Shown: one piece after another, positions 1-21,400 of the stretch
Layout: each line of letters opens with the position of its first letter
Numbering within the stretch: the first letter of the stretch is position 1
Assembly: GCA_027704905.1 (NCBI GenBank)
Contig: CM051000.1
Location: forward strand, 9,467,072 to 9,531,071
Source of the DNA: Muraenolepis orangiensis
Lineage: Eukaryota; Chordata; Actinopteri; Gadiformes; Muraenolepididae
Length of the DNA: 64,000 bases
Reading direction: 5' to 3'
The notes under the pieces: model-generated
Database searches by the model: none
What the model was told of the DNA's origin: nothing
Seen by the model: the letters and a program-made list of their open reading frames with translations, nothing else
Position numbers and translations under genes: made by a program

Positions 1-625
1 CATGAGATATGCATAAATGTCCTTCACATATTCAGCACACAACTGTGGCATGTCCCCATCCTGGTAATCAATATCTTCTACAGTAAGGAAAGAGTCAGAG
101 AAAGCCTGGCAGAGGTCCTCTTCCATGGAGATGTCAGCGGACTCTTCAGGCACAGAGGGCAGGGGAGCTTCTGGCACCACTTCTCCAACCACCTTCTGTT
201 TGGCCTTCTGGTTCAGGACTTGTTTTGTGGAACATTTTGACAGCAGAGTGTTCTGTGGAAATATAGTCTTTACTTTAGGCAAAATCAATAATGGAAGCAA
301 AACATGCGGACGTTTTGGCAGCATTACCTTTGTGATAACAGCTTCAGTGGGAGCGTTTGTAAGCTCTCCGAGAGCCGCTCGCCTTGTGCCGCAAACAGTG
401 GCTTTACCCATTCTTGTAGAATTTTGTAGACCAGCTACCTGTATAATATGAAGTAAGTGAAAACTGTTTTACTTAGTTAACCATAATAGTCACCCGTACC
501 CATCTTAACCTACTAGTTAACATTAACAAGCAAGCAGTTTCTGTGTCAAGGAAGGATCTAATGTAGCCAACTTTAAATCACAAGAAACAAATACTTACAG
601 AAGCAATGAATTCCAGCGAGGACAT
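1..625 (-). CDS. ccnb2: cyclin B2-like, 5' part (partial)
   Basis: B-type cyclins activate CDK1 for entry into mitosis. Exon 1 (625-599) codes nine residues starting MSSLEF and ends at a GTAAGT donor. Exon 2 starts at 438 after TTATACAG and stays open to base 1. Early in exon 2 come MGKATV and TRRAALGELTN, which resemble the conserved N-terminal stretch of B cyclins. The end reads PQLCAEYVKDIYAYL, the motif just before the cyclin box, and its wording fits B2 better than B1. The cyclin box lies beyond the left edge. A 75-nt segment (327-253) has GT...TTCCACAG ends, is a multiple of three and has no stop, so it may be a short intron or retained coding sequence. The family call is firm; the B2 assignment is from memory of the family. 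Confidence 0.75.
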
Positions 626-755
626 GCTTGATGTATGTGCTAAAAGGGCTTGTTAAAAACAAATGAATGAATGACCGTGCGCACTCTCACGAATCACCAC
701 AAACCCGAATGCACTTTACACCACTGTTGCCTCGACTTAAATACAGCTGCTCCAT

Positions 756-801
756 CCAATGAGGGAAACGCCAGTCTACTCTCATTGGTTGGTGTAATTG
801 G
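756..801 (-). promoter_or_regulatory. CCAAT-box cluster upstream of ccnb2
   Basis: Three CCAAT pentamers lie 130-180 bp upstream of the cyclin start codon: one on the plus strand (756-760) and two on the gene strand (784-788 and 797-801). Multiple NF-Y CCAAT boxes are a known feature of cyclin B and other G2/M promoters. Binding is inferred, not shown. Confidence 0.45.
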
Positions 802-906
802 TCCCCAGGTGGGATGAGTGATGAGTGAAATTAATGACAATGATCTCTTTCCGCTGAGGTTTTGGACACAAAAACACAATTCATATTCCAAAACATGTAC
901 ATTCAA

Positions 907-1150
907 CACAATACCATAACAATAATATATACCATAAAAATTAACAAAAAAAGAGCAGCAAAGTGTCTGTCAAATGATATGTACATATCATTTGACAGTC
1001 ACTTTGCTGCTTTGTTTATTTTTATTGTATATATTATTTTTATTGTTATGGTATTGTCTTGGAGATGTATACTGCGGGAGGGAATGGGGAGTAAGCATTC
1101 CAATGTACCTGTTGGCAATTGGCCAATAAAAATATCTTGTATCTTGTATC
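907..1150. repeat. Foldback plus dispersed repeat copy
   Basis: Bases 907-1057 form a long imperfect palindrome centred near 981 (core ATGTACAT), with arms of about 70 bp. The right arm runs into a dispersed repeat (GCGGGAGGGAATGGGGAGTA) also seen near 8980 and, on the other strand, near 26910 and 57610. It looks like two facing copies of one non-autonomous element. Confidence 0.7.
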
Positions 1151-2823
1151 ACCTGGGCCCAGACATTCGAATCAGTCCACTCCAACTCATCCAAGTGACT
1201 GATTCTGATGGAAATACAGTGTAACGAAATGACAGTTTGATATCAGGCTACACTGATGCGTGGGTCCCCATGGTGCCGCTTGTAGGTGTATGGAATTACA
1301 TTGTTGTTCAACAATAATACCCATACCAATACCCACAAAATGTAAATTTGGTTAAATAGTGAAATAAGTATTATAATAGTAAGGGCCTATGTCATGACTT
1401 ACATTATGGGCGCTGGAATGCCTCCAGACGCACAATCCCATCCATGCCTGCAGATCCTTTATCCGTGTTTTTGCCCCTACTACTGCGCCCGTATCTTTGA
1501 TTAAATAAATGTATGTTACGTTAAAAGGCCAATATCACTACTAGAATGGAAGTTACATGTTGAAGTCTATGGAAATAACTCCATTCAAGAAGGTTGGATA
1601 CAGAAACGTTATTACATTAAAAAGTTTGGGAACCACTGAAGTAATTCAATTAAGAAAAAAACCGATTGATTGGATAAACATTTCAACATATATAATGAAT
1701 GGAATTTGGCACATATATATATATATATATATACAAAAAACATCCAGAATAGCACACACAATATACAATTCTGTGAGTGCATCTATTACAGATGAATTTA
1801 TGCAATATTAATGAGTAAGATACTTCAAAATAGTTCCTGAAGACTCGTACTGTTCTATATCCTCAAATAAAAAAAATTAAATTCATTTTGTGGCAATTTT
1901 ATTAAATTTTCATCAACAGGTATGTCCGATGTAGAGAATGCACATCTATGCTAAATTTTGCAACTGTATAGTATGACCATCCAACGGTATCAAAGTCCTC
2001 TCCGACTGCAAGTAAACACATGGAGGCCAGCAGACCTGAAAAGCATTCACTAAGTGTTCATGATTGTTTAAATCAACACTCAGTCACCCTCCCACCGTGT
2101 TGTTCCAGTTAATTCATAGATATATATATATTTATAGATTTATCCAGCACTGGGCTGGGATATCCTTTTGGATGAATGAATCAAAACACAGCTAGCTAGA
2201 CAAAGGAGTTCACCTTGTGGTGGGTGTGGGTTTAAATCATTCTGTGGCCTTCCCGTTTCCCCATTATACCCCATGAGCAGAACAGAAAATCTAAAGTGCA
2301 TTTCCTTGTCGTGACACAACATTGGTATAGGATACATCGGTTACCAAGGTCCTGTAAGGAAACTGGGGAATGATTCCAGATTACCATGTAACCATAGATT
2401 GACTAGTTGTTATTTTCATAATACATCTATGTCTATGGGTCATTGTAGAGAGCCACCATCAATTAAGTGGAAACTCCTTCAGACGGCACACACATTGGCC
2501 CTCAGGCCTAAAAACACTGCAACACAACACATTACAATATCAAGACATTAGAATGCAACTCCACTGGACGGCTGATCTAATCTAGTCAATATCACCATGT
2601 TAAGCACCAAAATATGATTAAAGCCTTAAAGAAGGTGTTAAGGTCTAGAGCTTTGCCACACAAGAGGCAAACACTGTTTTGGACCCTTGTGTTCAACTCA
2701 CCATTTCTAATACCAATACCATCTATACCATTACCATCTAAGTGCTGCAAATATAATAGTCACTAAGTAATTATGAAATTCAAAGCATCATTATGGAACG
2801 AATGTCGTTAACCAGGAGATAAC
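1151..2823. other. Intergenic, no gene seen
   Basis: AT-rich sequence between ccnb2 and cars1 with only short chance reading frames. A small AT repeat lies at 1713-1732. I recognise no gene, RNA or transposon here. Confidence 0.6.
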
Positions 2824-2829
2824 TTTATT
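2824..2829 (-). terminator. Possible cars1 poly(A) signal
   Basis: TTTATT on the plus strand is AATAAA on the cars1 strand, about 500 bp after the cars1 stop. A weaker ATTAAA variant lies closer, near 3114. Which is used cannot be told from sequence. Confidence 0.25.
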
Positions 2830-3325
2830 ATTAAAACGCTTAAACAATGTTGAGCGTAAACATTTCAAAGACAAGGTCTTAAAATAAGGCCGGTACAAAT
2901 GTGTTTTCTGAATATCAAAGGCCTTTTCATTTTGGTGATTGGCAGCCCAAGCCCATAGCAAACCCCTGTTCTTTGCCAGCGTGTGATAATTCAAACCAGC
3001 TGCGAGCATGAAACTTATCTTGAGACTACGCCGTCAGGTTATTCCAATCTATTCTCCAGTTTCCTTTCCTGATTTAAAAAAAATAAAAAAAAAGGAATAT
3101 AAAAACACTATCATCTTTAATTGGTGGTGTGTGTGTGTGTGTGTGTAAAAAACGTAAACTGACTTTCCTTCCAACAGTATATTGTTCCCTTCAGTGTATC
3201 CGGTTCCCTATTGTTCTGACCAGAGACGTAGAGGTGACGAGCCAGCACCACTGGCCTAAATATATATCTTTTTTTTTTTTTTGAAGGAGAGTAAATGGGC
3301 CCGGACAGTTCTGTATGCCGCCGAC

Positions 3326-13988
<10,663 letters not shown>

Positions 13989-14269
13989 GTCTACGGTATG
14001 GGATGGCTGGATGGCTGCTGATGCAACAACGTGTCCGCCGGAAGAGTGTACCGCAACTAGGAACCTTTCTGTTTCGAATCACCTAGGGGGGGGGGGGGGA
14101 CATATTTCACAGCCGCGCCATGTATGCATGCACGCGGAAGTTGACAACCTGCTGTCGTACACTACAGCTCTTATCATCAACACACATACCCATGGCGTTG
14201 TGTAAACACGGCGCTGGCCAATTCTGAAAACTTTTACAAAGTCGAAAGCGTTAATTAAAAACAAAAAAA
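13989..14269. promoter_or_regulatory. Shared cars1/pex16 upstream region
   Basis: 281 bp separate the two divergent start codons. No TATA box is seen. An ETS-like CCGGAAG lies at 14038-14044 and a GCGGAAG near 14133. A G tract of 12-13 bases lies at 14086-14098. This is the usual form of a housekeeping bidirectional promoter; activity is inferred. Confidence 0.6.
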
Positions 14270-14799
14270 ATGTCTCAAGCTTACATGGACAAACTTACCC
14301 GCATTTATAAGCGTTATACTGACTACGTCACCAAAAACCCTGCAGCTACTGCCCAGGTTGAGAGTACGGTACGGACTCTGTCGTACCTGATCGCGGGTAA
14401 GAATAACCACACAGGTTCACACGTTACACCGTACTTAATACACATTAAATAACATGAAATAACGTTACTAACGTTACATAACGTTACTAATATGATGTCA
14501 TGCCGCTAAGTACGTTCATTAATTATTGCATTCGTCTTAGGTTATATTATCATTTGTTTTGTATTGCAGGCCGATTCGCAGAATCCCACGAACTTTCTGA
14601 GCTAGGTATGGAGGACTACAACCTCACTGTGATCAATGTGATCTGATTGATCTGGTCTTTCAGGTCTTGTAAGAGTTTGTGTCTCTGCTTAGATTCGATT
14701 AGATTCAAATGTATTGTCATTGTTCAGCACAAGTAGAGTACAGCGAAAACAATTTAGCATCTAACCAGAGTGCAAATGTTGCAGTAAAGTGCATGGTAA

Positions 14800-14843
<44 letters not shown>

Positions 14844-17800
14844 ATGTGACCTACACAAGCCAGGGCTTACTTTATTTATACAGCGCCACCTCCTGTGTAG
14901 GAGGTGTAAAACCCTTAATATGAGCTTGTGGGGAATTAAATATATATATAGCCAATGTTTCCCCACTAGAAGGTGTTCAAATGAATGAATGAGAGGAAAA
15001 GACTGTATACCAAAAGTAAATCGCTTTAATCTCATGGGGTTCTATTAAACATGGGCATGGCCCAGCACAGAGGTGACAGACGACACACCGATAATCACAT
15101 GGACTCAACACGTTCAAAATAACCACACAAGACAAAACAAATAAATCAAAGATGAGCACCACACGTCTAAGAGGGCACTCAACACAAGACACACAAAACA
15201 ATGCACACCTAAAGCACACAAAATAATACACACAAGACACGCAGCACAATGCACACATAAGACACGCAGCACAACGCACACAAAGCACACAGAATAATGT
15301 CCCGTCTAACTAGTGATCTAAGCGGTATGCGTCGTCACAATAATCATTTAGTATGGGAAAAACGGTGATTGCAAGAGATGCCTTAAACAAAGGAAACTTC
15401 CTATCTAATACACAAACACATTTAGATTTACTACACAACAATTCATATACATTTCCCTTTTACCCAAACAAGCGGTTTTCCTTTAATAAACATGTGTTTT
15501 ACCTTGTTAAAACTCCAGTTAAAACACTGGACACATTTGTTGCAAGTCCGTCCCTCTTGCTCTATCGCCTTAAGCACAAAGCACAATACTTAGAGTACTG
15601 TGGAAGCGACAGGATACTGGACTAGATATAAAAAATGGAAAAACGGTGCATCAAGCTATAAAAGATAAATAATTAGAACGTTATCCTGCTTACCGATTAC
15701 GTCTTTCACCGCCGGCAACCACAAACCTAGGCAATCAGTTCAACCTGCGTTTGCCGGGTGAGTAATTTAAATACACAGAACATGGAAGTACAGGGTGGCG
15801 CCAACTACCTGTCTTTGGCCTGTCCGGTAACCCACTTCCACACGTCACATATTTCCCCATTTTAAGAGGTCACCGTCCCGGTGACTGTACACTGGTGCAT
15901 ACTAATCCCATGGTCTATGATAGCATTCTGGGGTGGGTCTAACTGAGTAAATGGAGTTCTGTTGGCCCTCCAGGTGTTGAGTAGCCGGCCGTGGCAACCG
16001 GAAGGGGTTAGGATGTTCACCCGCTCGTGTCCTTGTAGAGCGTCTTATTTGGTCTCCCTCTGAACCAGTCTGTTGTTGGGGACCCCCCTGTTCAAAGTTG
16101 GACGAGGGCCTGTTTGAGCTATGCTCAATTGACGTTGGCGTTACTTGACTCCTTCGAGTACCATCAGCATCAGAGTATTGGGCCGTGATGCTCTCGGTCA
16201 TCCAGTGTCCTATTTCGATCACTTGTGCCAGTGGGGCTTGCTCCAGTCTGGCGATTAGGTAGGATCTGGACCCATACTTCCTCGTCGTCGTCCTCCTTAC
16301 CACTTCCTGACCCCCATCCCCATCATTTAAGCAATCGGATGACTCATCCACTGGAGCTCTAGCTGCCTGAGGATTCTGGGAGGGTAGGACTCTCAACTCT
16401 GTGCGGTGGAGGTTCTTATCAGGGCCTAGCCCATCTTCAGGTGAGATCTGGTACACTAGCCCTTTATCATCAAAGCATTTTACCACTTTATATACTCTGG
16501 ACTCCCAGCGATCTTGTATCTTGTTTCGGCCTAATGGGTGACTTTTACGGTACACTCTAGTGCCTACTGGGAGGTCAGGCAAGGTCAAACCATGTTGCAC
16601 TCGGGTGTTAGCTGCTGCCTCAAGATGGTTCTTGGCACTGGCATACTCTTCGGCTAGATATTCTTTATTGTGTTGTTACCCAGTCTTCAGGTGACATGCT
16701 TCTTAGATCTTCTGAGACTAGGCCAAGTAAAAAGTCCACTGGAAGTTGGGGCTTCTGCCCAAACATGAATTCATATGGAGAGTGACCTGTTGACTGATGG
16801 ACGGATGTATTGTATGCAAATAACAGATGTGGGAGGGCCTTAGGCCACTTTCGTTTTTTGTCTAGAGGCAGGGTCCGCAAAAGGTCATGAAGTGTCCTGT
16901 TGAAACGTTCACATTGTCCATTTCCTATGGTGTTGTTCTGCTCTTATCTATTCCCTACAACCTGCACAGCCGTTTTAAAAGTTCTCCCTCAAAAGCACGG
17001 CCTTGATCTGAGTGGATCCGTTCGGGCACTCCAAAGGAATAAAACCACTTCTCTGTGAGGGTCTCGGCCACAGTATCTGCCCGTTGATTGGCGGTGGGGT
17101 ATGCTTGGGTGAACTTAGAAAAAATATCAGTCACAATGAGAACATTTTCGTGGCCATCACTGGCTTTCTCAATGATGGTAAAGTCAATGGCAATGACTTC
17201 AAGGGGCTTGGAGGCTAAGAGGTGACCAGAGAAAGTGCGGACAGTAGGGACTACACCTTTGGCCAGGACACAACGCTCACACTCTTTACACCACCGCTCA
17301 ATGTCATGGCGCATCTTTGGCCAATAGCACCTCTGACGCACCAATTCTGTGGTTCTTTCCACCTCCTGGTGACCATGGTTGTCATGCAGGTTTGTTAAAA
17401 CTTCTTTATGCAACACTGTTTTTCCCACCCAACTAATGCCTCCAAAACGAACCACCACCGTGTAAAAAAAAAAAAAAGAGGAAATGTTTAAGTAAAACGC
17501 ATCAAAAATAAACAAAATGATATACAGTCTTCCCCAAAACTTATCCTGCTCACAGCGCCAAATGTGACCTACACAAGCCCAGGGCTTACTTTATTGATAC
17601 AGCGCTACCTCCTGTGTAGGAGGAGTCAAACCCTTAATATGAACTTGTGAGGAATTCAATATATATAGCCAATGTTTCCCCACTAAAAAGTGTTCAAATG
17701 AATGAATGAGAGGAAATATTCAGGTAAGTATTTAACAGGTAGTGATCAGGGGTATGCAATTATGAAAAACAGGATAAATATTTATAAATGTATATACAGC

Positions 17801-17898
17801 AGGTAGTGAGCAGGGATATGCAGTTATATCAACAGTTGAAGATAATAATATGCTTATGTTGTAAATGGCAGGATACAAGTCGGAACTACCATGGGCCT

Positions 17899-17931
<33 letters not shown>

Positions 17932-18434
17932 TATTTTTTAAGTAATCAATTAAAGTAATTATAAATTATTTGATTTCCAATAGAATCATTTGCAGCTGGC
18001 TGCTTTCTATTTTTATTGGCATGTTACAGTCTATTCTGTCACATCTTTTTTTTGTGGAGTGAGGTTTTTTCTGTGTTATAGTTTGTCAATAGTTTAGTGT
18101 GTGCACGTCAACTACCTGTATGCTTTATCATATGAGCAATATCACTTTATATCATAAAGTGTTGGATTGTATGGATTTCTGTCTTAACTTCTCGTTTCAA
18201 TGTGTGCATTTCAGTTTATTCTGCGTCCAACCTTCTCGTGTTGTTCAATGACAGCATACTGCGGAAGGGTCTGAGATGCACTCTCCCTGTGGTAAGTGTA
18301 AAACGTCAATATCACATTGACATCGAAAACCCCCCCCCCCCCCAAGTTTCCTTGCTCCTGGAAAACAATGTTGGACTCGAATGTGGTAAACATTGTGGTT
18401 GTACCATTTGAATTAAATCACAGAGGCTGTTGTG

Positions 18435-18466
<32 letters not shown>

Positions 18467-21400
18467 CCGTGTTTCCCAGTCCCTCTCCCAACAGAGGCTG
18501 CTCACATGGCTGTCGGTGGTAGAGTATGTGGAGGTCTTCCTGGAGATGGGAGCTGCAAAGCTGTGGGGAGAAGCAAGCCGCTGGCTGGTGATCGCTCTCA
18601 TTCAGATCGCTAAGTACGCGCTCTTCCTCTTTTATGTTTATTTCCTTCCTAAGAAAATTCTTCCTTTTTTAGAATTGGGGTACGTGTACGTTTCACGTAT
18701 CAATTACAGATGGTCCAAACCTGGCATGTTAGCCCAGCGTAGACTTTATTTAAATGACAATTTCAGTGGTAGTTAATAAGGAAGGAATAGACTGCATGGC
18801 CTATATAGACGTGGGAATATACAGTGGTATATTCAATCAGGGAGAAATAGATTTTTATAGATCATCCATGAACTACGATTTTCTTGCCAATCAGCGAGAG
18901 CGGTCACAACCACTGTGGGATTTTCATGACGAGATGGATTTAGCTTTCTGGTCATTTTGAATTGTACATCAATGAATGTGTGTGTGTGCGGTGTTGTGAA
19001 ACCACCTTACTCCATCGGTCCGCTTTAAAGATCTGAGATATTGGATTCATACATGGATCAAAATCGGTCTGTTCATTAACACATGTTCCAGGTTGATTGT
19101 AGGTCTAATAATGTTTTCTTTTCAGGACAATATTGCGTATCCTGCTTCTCCTGTGGTACAAATCTGGCATTCAGACTTCACCTCCTATCACCCCACTTGA
19201 CAGAGCTGCAGAGTTTGGCGACGCAGGCGAGTTAACCTCAGGCATGGTTACGCATAGTGGAACATAAAAACCTACCAAGATTCAAGATTCAAGATAACTT
19301 TATTTATCCCGAGGGAAATTAAGGTGCACCAGTTGAAACGGGGGAATAAATGCACACAAAATATACTAATACCTAAAAACTAAATAACAAACTAAACTAA
19401 ACTAGTGTAAACAAAATATAACTAAATTAACTCTAACGCAATGTTGGATCTGGAGAAAAATGCTCAGGTACATACTCTTTTCACATTTTTCACACTCTTT
19501 TTTCGCTTTGCACATACATGTCTTGATCTTAAAGGTTCTGCAGGTAAGATTCAGGAGCTGTACAAAGAGAGAAAGCGGAAAAGAGTGGAAGATTTTGAAA
19601 CTAAACAACCAAAAAAACACCCCCTCCCTCTCTGCTCCCTCCCTACATTTCTCTGCCATTGAGAAGTGTTTTACACACATGTGATTGACAGGCAAGATGG
19701 ATTCCTTGTATTAATAAGGGAATAGATGCAAGGTTGATGAATTAACAGTCTAAAATCTAAATGAGCTCACACAGAGGCAGGTGCAGTCAACTCAAATGAG
19801 ATATTCTCACAGAGCGTTTCACTTGTTAATATATTGTTTTAGTATTTCTAACAAATTCCACTCCAATAGCTCTTACCTACAGCACCTTTTAACTTACATA
19901 CCTGGTGTGTCCATGTTGATGATGGTGGATAACTGTACCCTGCGTAGATGAACAGCTCGAGGAGCTGCAGGACCCAGGTTGCTTCGTGGGTCAGCGATCA
20001 GGAAGAGTGGTGCGGCCACTAGGGGGCGGTAAGAGAACCTTTTATTACCAAACACCACTTGTACATTGGTTTGCATTATGTGACTCCCTCTCTAGGTTAA
20101 ACACATGCTATTCTGTGCAGAAAACCTCTTTGGGCGCTTTCACACAGGGGCAGATAAGTGAGAACTGTCCGGACTCCAATGTTCTTAGAAAAAGTGTCTG
20201 TCCACACGGTGTGGACTGGCCACTGTAGAAATATAATATAAATAATATAAATCCCCTTACGCTTCATCCACTTTAGCACATATGAGTTCCTCTTCGGTAT
20301 AATGTCTGCGTAATCAAACGGAACAAGGAGTAACTCCACCCCTCTCAGTGTTTTGATAAGAGAAAGGGGTAAGGCAGTTTTTTTGGTCAAAAGCTTGTGA
20401 TCTTTTAACAAGATGGTAATAGCTGCAGTATTATTCTTGTTTAAAACACAGCATATATTTAATAAGGCAGGGTTTAATATACAGGGTTGCTACAAGATCA
20501 GGGTGGGGAGCTAAGAAGAGAGAGAAGAGAGGGGTAGAGATAGATAGAGAGAGACAGAGCGAGAGGAGAGAGAGAGAAAGAGAGAGACAGAAAGAGAGTA
20601 GTAGAGAGAGACAATAGATAGTGATAGAGGAGAGAGAGAGAAGAGAACACACCGAGAGAGACACAGACATAGACATAGAGGGAGGGGATATAGAAGAGAG
20701 AGACGAGACACAAGATGAGAGATAGAGAGAGGTGAGAGAGATGACACAGAGCGATTAGACAGATAGATCTAAGAGAGGAGAGATAAGAGAGACACAGAGA
20801 GCAGAACCAGAAAGAGAGAGAGAGGAGAGCGAGAGAGCCAAGAGAGAGACACAGAGAGGAGAGAGATACAACAGATAGCGAGAGAGAGAGAGACAAAGCG
20901 AGAGAGAGACACATCATGAGAGAGAGAGAGAGAGACACCAGATAGATAGAGAGATAGAGAAGGAGATAGAGAGAGAGAGGGAGAGAGGATAAGAGGAGAG
21001 AGAGATAGAGGGGGATAGAGATCTGATATATATGTGTATGAGATAGAGATAGAATAGAGGGGGATAGATAGAGAGATGGGTGATAAGATGGGAGATATAT
21101 AGATAGAGAGCAGGATAGAGAGACACATAGAGATAAACATATATAGAGACGAACACAGATATATATATAAGTATATATATATAGATACAATAGAGATACA
21201 CAGATATAGAGATATACACATAAATATATATACAATGTGTATGTAATATATGTATTAGATATATATAGATATCTATATGTGTATATATATATTATATATA
21301 TAAATAGATATTATATTATATGTGTATATATATATGTATATAGAAAATATGTGGGTATATATATAATAGATGTAATGTATCATATATATTTGTAAATATA

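Noticed and set aside
15353..15625. 90-codon plus-strand frame
   Set aside because: It lies inside the decayed LTR element on the wrong strand and shows no known motif.
20431..21235. 245-codon Ser/Leu/Tyr-rich frame on the minus strand
   Set aside because: It is the complement of the GA/TA simple repeat in pex16 intron 6 and has no domain character.
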